In this document: positions 34,568 through 41,622 of the stretch, in pieces | How the letters are laid out: the number at the start of each line of letters is the position of its first letter | Numbering within the stretch: position 1 is the first letter of the stretch | Assembly: GCF_042676185.1 (NCBI RefSeq) | Contig: NZ_JBHTJT010000008.1 | Coordinates: forward strand, 558,001 to 622,000 | Source: Tropicimonas aquimaris | GTDB lineage: Bacteria; Pseudomonadota; Alphaproteobacteria; Rhodobacterales; Rhodobacteraceae | Direction of reading: 5' to 3' | DNA: 64,000 bases | Program-made: the position numbers and the translations under genes | The notes under the pieces: generated by a model | Told to the model about the DNA's origin: nothing | The model's database searches: none | The model's input: only the letters and a program-made list of their open reading frames with translations

Positions 34568-35270
34568 CACCCCTTCGCTGACCCTGCCTCTGCTGCAACC
34601 CGCGCAGGCGCAGAAACATGTGACCGTGAACGAAGCGCTGGTCCGTTTGGACGGGCTTACCCAGTTGCGGCTGAAGTCCCGGCAGCTGACCGAGCCGCCG
34701 GCTTCGGGCGTCGTGGATGGCGATTGCTATGCCGTGGCCACCGGGGCGCAAGGCGATTGGAGCGGGCAGGCGGGCAGGGTCGCCATCGGCTCCAACGGTG
34801 GCTGGGTATTTGCACAGCCGCTTGCGGGGTGGCGGGCCTGGATCGAGGACGAGTACAGTTCCGCCGTATTCCTGAACGGCGCCTGGAGCACGGACTGGCT
34901 GGCCGGAACAGACAGCGGGGCGGCGTCGCGGATCGAGGTGATCGGAGCCGAGCACGTTGTCACGGCGGGGAGCGCGCAGAACACGACGCTGATGATTCCG
35001 AAGGAGTCGATGGTCTTTGCCTGTTCGGCGCGGGTGACCGAAACCCTGACCGGGGGGCTCTCGAGCTGGAGCCTCGGCACGCCGGCGACGCAAGGCCAAT
35101 TCGGCGCTGGCATGGGGGTGGCCGCGGGGTCCTATTGCACCGGCCTGCTGTCACAGCCGATGACGTTCTATGCCGAGACCGCGGTGCGGCTGACGCCGAC
35201 AGGGGGGACGTTCGGCGGCGGGAAGTTGCGGCTTGCGCTGCATTGCTACCGGATATCCCTGCCGGGCTGA
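34560..35270 (+). CDS. DUF2793 protein at the end of the GTA cluster (candidate tail fibre/accessory protein)
   Basis: 236 residues. The DUF2793 domain (about 8-95) is plain: LTLPLLQPAQAQKHVTVNEAL, then LDGLTQLRLKSR and WVFAQPLAGWRAWIED. The C-terminal half is a glycine/threonine-rich beta region of the type seen in receptor-binding proteins. The ATG at 34560 overlaps the g15 stop by eight bases, so it is translated with the GTA genes. That coupling supports a role in the particle; the exact role is inferred. Confidence 0.85.
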   Translation: MTDTPSLTLPLLQPAQAQKHVTVNEALVRLDGLTQLRLKSRQLTEPPASGVVDGDCYAVATGAQGDWSGQAGRVAIGSNGGWVFAQPLAGWRAWIEDEYSSAVFLNGAWSTDWLAGTDSGAASRIEVIGAEHVVTAGSAQNTTLMIPKESMVFACSARVTETLTGGLSSWSLGTPATQGQFGAGMGVAAGSYCTGLLSQPMTFYAETAVRLTPTGGTFGGGKLRLALHCYRISLPG

Positions 35271-35368
35271 GGCCGGGTCTTGCCAGCCAACTTTGCGTGT
35301 TCTGGGGTTTCTTGTGCGCGGTGTTCCGATTAAATGATATGATCTCCACCGTGAACAGGAGGCTGGCA

Positions 35369-36184
35369 ATGGCCGAGATCAAGGAGCGTCTGGCGACGGT
35401 CGACCCGGTTTGGGCGCGCATCAAGCGGGAAGGTGCGGAGGCGGTTGCGTCCGAGCCCCTGCTGGGCGGGCTGATCCATTCCAGCCTGCTGCACCATCCG
35501 ACGATGGAGCGTGCGCTGGCCTACCGTATGTCGCTGAAGCTGGCATCGGGCGAGATGTCCGAGCAGATCCTGCGCGAGATCGGGGACGAGGCCTATGCCG
35601 ACGATCCCGATCTTGGGGCGGCGGCGCGGGCCGACCTCGTGGCCACGGTGGATCGCGACCCGGCTTGCCACCGGTTCGTTCAGCCAATCCTGTTCTTCAA
35701 GGGATACCAGGCGATCCAGGCCTATCGGATCGGCAACTGGCTGTGGCGGAACGGCCGGCAGGACATGGCCTATTTCGTGCAGATGCGCGTCTCCGAGGTG
35801 TTCGGCGTGGATATTCACCCCGCGGCGAAGATCGGGCGCGGTGTGATGATCGACCACGCCCATTCCATCGTGATCGGCGAGACCGCCGTTGTGGGCAACA
35901 ACGTGTCGATGTTGCACTCTGTTACGTTGGGCGGTACCGGCAAGGAAGATGGCGACCGTCATCCCAAGGTCGGAAACTGCGTGCTGATCGGGGCCGGGGC
36001 GAAGATCCTCGGGAATATCACGATCGGCGAATGCAGCCGCGTGGCGGCCGGATCTGTGGTGCTCGAACCGGTGCCGCCGCATGTGACGGTTGCCGGAGTT
36101 CCGGCCCGGATCGTCGGGGAGGCGGGTTGCTCGCAGCCCGGGGTCTCGATGGACCAGGTGATCAAGGACGGCGCCGCGGGCTGA
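35369..36184 (+). CDS. cysE: Serine O-acetyltransferase
   Basis: 271 residues. The N-terminal helical domain (about 1-140) carries HHPTMERALAYRMSLKL and PILFFKGYQAIQAYR. The left-handed beta-helix follows, with DIHPAAKIGRGVMIDHAHSI, GETAVVGNNVSMLHSVTLGG and GDRHPKVGN; the active-site aspartate and histidines are present. It acetylates serine, the first step of cysteine synthesis. ATG 35369 is chosen because AGGAGG lies 7 bases upstream; two ATGs at 35334 and 35339 lack this. It ends one base before the next gene's ATG. Confidence 0.97.
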   Translation: MAEIKERLATVDPVWARIKREGAEAVASEPLLGGLIHSSLLHHPTMERALAYRMSLKLASGEMSEQILREIGDEAYADDPDLGAAARADLVATVDRDPACHRFVQPILFFKGYQAIQAYRIGNWLWRNGRQDMAYFVQMRVSEVFGVDIHPAAKIGRGVMIDHAHSIVIGETAVVGNNVSMLHSVTLGGTGKEDGDRHPKVGNCVLIGAGAKILGNITIGECSRVAAGSVVLEPVPPHVTVAGVPARIVGEAGCSQPGVSMDQVIKDGAAG

Positions 36185-36185
36185 G

Positions 36186-37061
36186 ATGATCTCTTTGACC
36201 GAGGCGGGCCGGCGTCTGCGCGACCCCTATTGGTGGTTGAACCGGGTCCATGGGCCGTTCACTGCCATGCACCGGCGTTTCGCCCTTCCCGGGTTCGATG
36301 CCGGAAAAGCGCCACGGATTGTTTTCCTCATCAAGCTGATCGGTCGCGAGGATGCGGCGGATTGGGACGGCGTGGTTGCCCGACTCCGGACCACGCTGGA
36401 GAGCGTCGACCGGCAGGAAGGCGACGGGATCAGTGTTTTCCTCTGCGGGCAGGACCTGCCCGAGGGGCTGAAAACGCGGCACGATCTGCGTTTTGTGCCA
36501 GCGCCGAAAGGCCTGAACCGCATCCAGGGCATCGACAAGCAGGCCAAACACAGGATAGGGGCACGGGCCATCGTAGATCAGCTGGACGGACCGGCCTATG
36601 TGGTGATGCTGGATGCGGATGATGTTGCGCATCCCGGGCTTTGCACGTTCCTCCGGTCGGACAACAACGGGCGCGGCTATATCGTGGCGGATGGCTACAT
36701 GTGGGACGTGAACCGCCCACTGGTGACGCGGCTGTCGGCGGAGAGTTCCGGCATGCCCTTTGACGAGATGTGCGGCTCCTGCGGGGTGATCGGGGTGGAT
36801 CTTTCGAGAAAGCGGACCGCCAAGCGGATCCTCTGCACCCTGCCGCTCAACCACCAGGTGCTGGGCCCCCACATGGCCGCAATGGGCCAGCCGCTGGACG
36901 CGGTGCCGTTTCCGGCGATGATCTATGCGGTCAATCACGAGGACAACGTGAGCAGCAAGTTCGGGCGAGACGGGGCGCGCGGTTGGCTTTTTTCCGATCA
37001 CGGGCTGCGGGGACCGCAGGCCGAGGCGGTCCTCCGCGAGTTTGGCGTGTCGGCGCCCTGA
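36186..37061 (+). CDS. Glycosyltransferase-like protein of unknown substrate
   Basis: 291 residues without a signal peptide or membrane helix. RIVFLIKLIGREDAADWDGVVA resembles the first Rossmann strand of a nucleotide-sugar transferase, and PAYVVMLDADDVAHPGL has a DxDD motif placed like the metal-binding DXD of GT-A enzymes. GYIVADGYMWD and MCGSCGVIGVDL follow. Family assignment is inferred from these motifs only. It begins one base after cysE and converges on pdhC; it may be part of surface-sugar synthesis. Confidence 0.6.
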   Translation: MISLTEAGRRLRDPYWWLNRVHGPFTAMHRRFALPGFDAGKAPRIVFLIKLIGREDAADWDGVVARLRTTLESVDRQEGDGISVFLCGQDLPEGLKTRHDLRFVPAPKGLNRIQGIDKQAKHRIGARAIVDQLDGPAYVVMLDADDVAHPGLCTFLRSDNNGRGYIVADGYMWDVNRPLVTRLSAESSGMPFDEMCGSCGVIGVDLSRKRTAKRILCTLPLNHQVLGPHMAAMGQPLDAVPFPAMIYAVNHEDNVSSKFGRDGARGWLFSDHGLRGPQAEAVLREFGVSAP

Positions 37062-37074
37062 GGCGCCGACGGGA

Positions 37075-38388
37075 TCAGGCCAGCATGCCGATCGGGTTCT
37101 CGAGGTTCTCGGTGATCGCCTTGAGCAGTTCGGCCCCGAGCGCACCGTCGATGACCCGGTGATCGACCGAGAGGGTGACCGACATCACGGTCGCCACGGT
37201 CAGTTCGCCATCGTCGCCCACCACCGGTTTCTTCACGCCCGCGCCGACGGCCAGGATGGCGCCGTGCGGCGGGTTGATGACGGCGTCGAAATTGTCGATG
37301 CCGAACATGCCGAGGTTGGAGATGGCGAAGGTGCCCCCCACGTACTCATGCGGCGCCAGCTTCTTGTTGCGGGCACGGCCGGCGAGATCCTTCATCTCGG
37401 CCGAGAGCGCGGAGAGGGACTTCATCTCGGCGTCCTTGAGAACCGGGGTGAAGAGCCCGCCCTCGATGGCCACGGCGACCGCCACGTCGGACGGCTTGAG
37501 CTGCAGCATGCGGTCGCCGGCCCAGACGCGGTTGGCTTCCGGAACCTGCTGGAGCGCAAGGGCGCAGGCCTTGATGATGAAGTCGTTCACCGACAGCTTC
37601 ACGCCGCGGGACTCGAGCTGCTTGTTCAGCGTGGAGCGGAACTTGAGCAGGGCGTCGAGCTTGATGTCGCGGCGCAGGTAGAAATGCGGGATCGTCTGCT
37701 TGGCCTCGGTGAGGCGGGCGGCGACGGTCTTGCGCATTCCGTCGAGCGCAACCTCCTCGAACTCCCGGTCGGCGTAGGTCTTGAGCACGGCGTCGGTCGA
37801 CGGCCCGGCCGGGGCTGCGGCCGGTGCGGCTGCCGCCGGGGCGGCGGCTGCGGGTTGCGCCGGGGCAGCGGACGGCTGCGCATCGATCACGTCGGTCTTG
37901 ACGATACGGCCACGCGGTCCGGAGCCCTTGATCTGGCTCAGGTCCAGCCCCTTGTCGGCCGCAATCCGGCGGGCAAGGGGCGAGGCGAAGACCCGCGAGC
38001 CGTCGGAGGCGACGGGGGCTGCCGGGGCAGGGGCGCCGGATGTGGCGGGTTCTGCCGCAGCGGGAACCGCAGCGGCGGCCGCGGCCTCGGGAGCGGCGGC
38101 TGCCGGCGCGGGGGCGGAACTCGCCCCGATATCGTCGGCGCTCTCGCCGTCGCCGAGCATGACCGCGATCGGTGTGTTGACCTTCACACCCTCGGTCCCG
38201 GCGGGGACGAGGATCTTGCCGATCACGCCCTCGTCGACGGCTTCGAACTCCATCGTCGCCTTGTCGGTCTCGATCTCGGCCAGGAGATCGCCGGAGGACA
38301 CTTCATCCCCTTCCTTGACAAGCCATTTGGCGAGCGTCCCTTCCTCCATCGTCGGAGACAGGGCAGGCATCAGAACTTCGGTCGGCAT
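37075..38388 (-). CDS. pdhC: Pyruvate dehydrogenase E2, dihydrolipoamide acetyltransferase
   Basis: 437 residues: one lipoyl domain (1-80, lipoyl-lysine K43 in ETDKATMEF), an alanine/proline-rich linker, a peripheral subunit-binding domain (about 135-170, SPLARRIAADKGLDLSQIKG), a second Ala/Pro linker and the catalytic trimer domain with the active site DHRVIDGALGAELL near the C-terminus. It transfers acetyl groups to CoA. It is the third gene of pdhA-pdhB-pdhC; no lpd (E3) follows within the window, as the next gene is convergent. Confidence 0.97.
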   Translation of the reverse strand: MPTEVLMPALSPTMEEGTLAKWLVKEGDEVSSGDLLAEIETDKATMEFEAVDEGVIGKILVPAGTEGVKVNTPIAVMLGDGESADDIGASSAPAPAAAAPEAAAAAAVPAAAEPATSGAPAPAAPVASDGSRVFASPLARRIAADKGLDLSQIKGSGPRGRIVKTDVIDAQPSAAPAQPAAAAPAAAAPAAAPAGPSTDAVLKTYADREFEEVALDGMRKTVAARLTEAKQTIPHFYLRRDIKLDALLKFRSTLNKQLESRGVKLSVNDFIIKACALALQQVPEANRVWAGDRMLQLKPSDVAVAVAIEGGLFTPVLKDAEMKSLSALSAEMKDLAGRARNKKLAPHEYVGGTFAISNLGMFGIDNFDAVINPPHGAILAVGAGVKKPVVGDDGELTVATVMSVTLSVDHRVIDGALGAELLKAITENLENPIGMLA

Positions 38389-38398
38389 GTCTCGCTCC

Positions 38399-39772
38399 TC
38401 AGCGGTAGGTCACGGCCTTGACGGCGTCGATCACTTCGGCGGTCGTCAGCAGGGCGTGCTTTTCAAGGTTCGCGGCATAGGGCATCGGTACGTCCTTGCC
38501 GGTGCAGTTCAGGACCGGCGCATCGAGATAATCGAAGGCGTTGGTCATGATGTAGGAGGACAGGTGGTTGCCGATCGATGCCACAGGCCAGCCTTCTTCG
38601 ACGGTCACGCAGCGGTTGGTCTTCATGACCGATGCGAGGACGGTGTCGTAGTCGAGCGGGCGCAGGGTCCGCAGGTCGATGACCTCGGCGGAGATGCCTT
38701 CTTCGGCCAGCTTGTCGGCTGCTTCGAGCGCATAGGTCATGCCGATACCGAAGGACACGATCGTCACGTCAGTGCCTTCGCGCCAGATCCGGGCCTTGCC
38801 GAAGGGGACGGTGTAATCGTCCAGAACGGGGACCTCGAAGGACCGACCATACAGAATCTCGTTCTCCAGGAAGATCACCGGGTTGGGATCGCGGATCGCG
38901 GTCTTCATCAGGCCCTTGGCGTCGGAGGCGGAGTACGGCATCACGACCTTCAGGCCCGGGATCTGCGCATACCAGGCGGCATAGTCCTGGCTGTGCTGGG
39001 CGGCCACGCGGGCGGCGGCGCCGTTCGGACCGCGGAAAACGATCGGGCACCCCATCTGGCCACCGGACATGTAGAGCGTCTTGGCGGCAGAGTTGATGAT
39101 GTGGTCGATCGCCTGCATGGCGAAGTTGAACGTCATGAACTCGACGATGGGGCGCAGCCCACCGAAGGCCGAACCGACGGCGAGGCCGGCAAAGCCGTGC
39201 TCGGTGATCGGCGTGTCGACGACGCGCTTGGCGCCGAACTGGTCGAGCAGGCCCTGGCTGATCTTGTAGGCGCCCTGGTATTCGGCAACCTCCTCCCCCA
39301 TCAGATAGACCGTCTCGTCGCGGGTCATCTCCTCGGCCATGGCGTCGCGCAGGGCTTCGCGCACGGTCTGCGACTTCATCTCGGTGCCTTCGGGGTAATC
39401 CGGCTCCAGCGTCGCGCTCGCGACCGGCGCTGCGGGAGCGGCGGCGGCGGGTGCAGATGGCGCGGGGGCCGGGGCAGGCGCTTCGGCGGCCGGCGCGGGG
39501 GCAGAGGCCACGGCGGCATCTGCGTCCTCGCCCTCTTCGACCAGCACGGCGATCGGCGTGTTCACCTTCACACCCTCGGTGCCGGCGGCGACGAGGATCT
39601 TGCCGACGATGCCTTCATCGACGGCTTCGAATTCCATCGTCGCCTTGTCGGTCTCGATCTCGGCCAGGATGTCGCCGGAGGAGACGGTGTCGCCTTCCTT
39701 GACCAGCCATTTGGCAAGGGTGCCTTCCTCCATTGTCGGTGACAATGCGGGCATCAATACTTCGGTTGCCAT
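38399..39772 (-). CDS. pdhB: Pyruvate dehydrogenase E1 beta subunit with N-terminal lipoyl domain
   Basis: 457 residues. Residues 1-80 form a lipoyl domain almost identical to that of PdhC (K43 in ETDKATMEF), joined by an Ala/Pro linker (about 85-125) to the standard E1-beta: pyrimidine-binding MGEEVAEYQGAYKISQGLL, TPITEHGFAGLAVGSAFGG and the C-terminal transketolase domain. With PdhA it decarboxylates pyruvate. A lipoyl domain fused to E1-beta is known from several Alphaproteobacteria. It lies 14 bases after pdhA and 10 bases before pdhC. Confidence 0.97.
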   Translation of the reverse strand: MATEVLMPALSPTMEEGTLAKWLVKEGDTVSSGDILAEIETDKATMEFEAVDEGIVGKILVAAGTEGVKVNTPIAVLVEEGEDADAAVASAPAPAAEAPAPAPAPSAPAAAAPAAPVASATLEPDYPEGTEMKSQTVREALRDAMAEEMTRDETVYLMGEEVAEYQGAYKISQGLLDQFGAKRVVDTPITEHGFAGLAVGSAFGGLRPIVEFMTFNFAMQAIDHIINSAAKTLYMSGGQMGCPIVFRGPNGAAARVAAQHSQDYAAWYAQIPGLKVVMPYSASDAKGLMKTAIRDPNPVIFLENEILYGRSFEVPVLDDYTVPFGKARIWREGTDVTIVSFGIGMTYALEAADKLAEEGISAEVIDLRTLRPLDYDTVLASVMKTNRCVTVEEGWPVASIGNHLSSYIMTNAFDYLDAPVLNCTGKDVPMPYAANLEKHALLTTAEVIDAVKAVTYR

Positions 39773-39786
39773 TTCGTGTTTCCCCC

Positions 39787-40797
39787 TCAGGCGTTCTGCG
39801 GCGCCGTTTCGGCGTAGATGTCGGTCCAGAGCTCTTCGAGCGCGGGCTCGGGGCTCTCCTTGGAGAACTCGGCAGCTTCGTTGACGACGTCCTTGATGTC
39901 CTTGTCGATCGCCTTGAGCTCGTCTTCGGTTGCATGGTTGCCGGAGAGCAGAAGCTGGCGCACATGTTCGATGGCGTCACGCTCCTCGCGCATCTTCTGC
40001 ACCTCTTCGCGCGTCCGGTATTTCGCCGGGTCGGACATGGAGTGTCCGCGGTAGCGATAGGTCTTGACCTCGAGGATGTAGGGGCCGTTGCCGGCGCGGC
40101 ACTGGGCCACCGCCTTTTCGCTCGCGGCCTTCACGGCCAGGACGTCCATCCCGTCGACTTCCTCGCCCGCGATGCCGTAGGCGGCGCCGCGTTCCCACAG
40201 GCTCGGCGACTTGGTGGAGCGGGCAACGCTGGTGCCCATGGCATACTGGTTGTTCTCGATCACGAAGATCACCGGCAGATTCCAGAGTTGCGCCATGTTG
40301 TAGGTCTCGTAGACTTGGCCCTGGTTGGCGGCGCCATCACCGAAATAGGTGAAGGTCACACGGCCGTTCTCGAAATACTTGTCGGCGAAGGCGAGACCGG
40401 CGCCAAGCGGCACCTGGGCGCCGACGATGCCGTGGCCGCCATAGAAATGCTTCTCCTTCGAGAACATGTGCATCGAGCCGCCCTTGCCCTTCGAATAGCC
40501 GCCTTCGCGACCGGTAAGCTCGGCCATGACGCCCTTCGGGTCCATGCCGCAGGCAAGCATGTGTCCGTGGTCACGGTACGAGGTGATGCGTTTGTCGCCT
40601 TCCTCTGCCGCGGCCTCCAGGCCGACAACCACCGCTTCCTGACCGATATAGAGGTGACAGAAACCGCCGATGAGGCCCATGCCGTAGAGCTGGCCGGCCT
40701 TTTCCTCGAACCGTCGTATGAGAAGCATGTCGCGGTAGTAACCGAGCAACTCCTCCTTGGAGACGTTCGGTTTCTTTGTCGTCCGTCGCGTTGCCAT
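39787..40797 (-). CDS. pdhA: Pyruvate dehydrogenase E1 alpha subunit
   Basis: 336 residues. The thiamine-diphosphate motif is GDGAANQGQVYETYNMAQLW, with GGHGIVGAQVPLGAGLAFAD before it and YRYRGHSMSDPAKYRTREEV after it. It performs the first, decarboxylating step. The ATG at 40797 (MATRRTTKKP) follows GGGAGG at good spacing; longer in-frame starts are not supported. It heads the operon; the 359-base gap upstream holds inverted repeats that may be operators. Confidence 0.97.
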   Translation of the reverse strand: MATRRTTKKPNVSKEELLGYYRDMLLIRRFEEKAGQLYGMGLIGGFCHLYIGQEAVVVGLEAAAEEGDKRITSYRDHGHMLACGMDPKGVMAELTGREGGYSKGKGGSMHMFSKEKHFYGGHGIVGAQVPLGAGLAFADKYFENGRVTFTYFGDGAANQGQVYETYNMAQLWNLPVIFVIENNQYAMGTSVARSTKSPSLWERGAAYGIAGEEVDGMDVLAVKAASEKAVAQCRAGNGPYILEVKTYRYRGHSMSDPAKYRTREEVQKMREERDAIEHVRQLLLSGNHATEDELKAIDKDIKDVVNEAAEFSKESPEPALEELWTDIYAETAPQNA

Positions 40798-41156
40798 ACG
40801 CAGGGCCTCCCTCTTCGAAAAGTAGTTTAACGTTGAATTATCAACTAGCAGACCCTGCGTTCCACTGCATACTAAAAAGTGCCGCTGAGGCAGCGAATGA
40901 GCCCCAGGCGATCGAAAAGCCGTTATGCACGCCGCGGGACGGTGACATGACGAGGCGGCGGCGGTGGAGTGTTGCAGTTGGCTTTCAGGCTCCGGCAAGG
41001 CGCGGGGTTTCGCCTGTAACAGTGCGTAAACCGTCGACGTTTGCGCAAACATCACAATCGATCAACTTGGCCAGCGAGTTCCCAGTTGGCTCGATGTGGA
41101 AGTGTCGAGAGGGGGAAGGCCTGCGGTTCGTGCCGCCCGATGCCCGTGACGGGGAA
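40798..41156 (-). promoter_or_regulatory. Regulatory region upstream of pdhA
   Basis: The gap between ftsB and pdhA holds no gene. Close to pdhA is an AT-rich inverted repeat, GTTGA-ATTA-TCAAC (40832-40845), nested within TAGTT...AACTA (40823-40847). About 240 bases upstream is a perfect palindrome (41039-41050). Both are candidate operators for control of the pyruvate dehydrogenase operon. No confident -35/-10 pair was found. Confidence 0.45.
41039..41050. promoter_or_regulatory. Perfect 12-bp palindrome GTTTGCGCAAAC
   Basis: The sequence equals its own reverse complement. Next to it, CGTAAAC at 41025-41031 lies in inverted orientation to GTTTGCG (one mismatch) across CGTCGAC, giving a second overlapping inverted repeat. 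Such TTTGC/GCAAA sites are bound by short-chain acyl-CoA-type regulators in relatives; the regulator here is not identified. Confidence 0.45.
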
Positions 41157-41459
41157 TCAGCGGACGACGATCTCGTCGGCGCGGATCAGGCCGAGGATCT
41201 CGCGGGCCTGCTGGTCGAGCAGGTCGAGGTCCAGGTAGTCTTCCGACAGGCGTTGCGTCTTGTTGCGCATCTCGGCGACAGCCACTTCGAGACGCGCACG
41301 CTCGGCTTCCATCGCGCGGGTCTCGGCCTCGATCTCGATGCGGCGGAACAGGCCGTAATCGCCCTGAACGGCGGCGAACGTGAAATACATCGCCAGCGAC
41401 AGGCTCACCGTCAGGAAGACGGCCGATTTGAATGCGGGACGCGACTGGGAACTGCTCAT
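41157..41459 (-). CDS. Septum formation initiator, FtsB/DivIC family
   Basis: 100 residues: a short cytoplasmic start, one membrane helix (about 12-32, AVFLTVSLSLAMYFTFAAVQG), and a coiled coil (about 38-75, rich in Glu/Arg, ETRAMEAERARLEVAVAEM), then DYLDLDLLDQQAREILGLI. This is the FtsB/DivIC layout; the protein bridges divisome parts in the periplasm. ATG 41459 (MSSSQSRPAF) is chosen over an unsupported upstream extension. FtsB next to pdhA is usual in Alphaproteobacteria. Confidence 0.9.
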   Translation of the reverse strand: MSSSQSRPAFKSAVFLTVSLSLAMYFTFAAVQGDYGLFRRIEIEAETRAMEAERARLEVAVAEMRNKTQRLSEDYLDLDLLDQQAREILGLIRADEIVVR

Positions 41460-41622
41460 TCTTCTGCCTCGGGGCCGCCTCTGATCGGGGGCTTGTTCGA
41501 GAAAACTGTCACATTCGCCGGGGTATTGGAACTGTGAAGCATCGCGCCAATCGCGATTGTTGATTTCGGTGGCCGTAGTGAGTCGCCGCTGCAACACCGG
41601 GCGGCGCCGGTCTCAGGCGGGA

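Larger units (their letters stand above)
20533..35270 (+). mobile_element. Rhodobacter-type gene transfer agent (GTA) structural cluster
   Basis: Seventeen plus-strand genes in the same order as the R. capsulatus RcGTA head-tail cluster (g1 to g15 with g10.1, then a DUF2793 gene), lacking only a g3.5 homologue between g3 and g4. Terminase, portal, HK97 protease and capsid, connectors, tail tube, short tape measure, hub, NlpC peptidase and host-specificity protein are all open and apparently intact. No integrase, repressor, replication or lysis gene is present and no attachment-site duplication is visible, which separates it from a prophage. The 220-residue tape measure fits the short tail of GTA particles. 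Regulators and the lysis and head-spike genes lie outside the window in relatives. Confidence 0.95.

Noticed and set aside
20533..35270. GTA cluster as an ordinary prophage
   Set aside because: There is no integrase, repressor, replication or lysis gene and no attachment-site duplication, and the flanks (mltG, cysE) are those of GTA loci.
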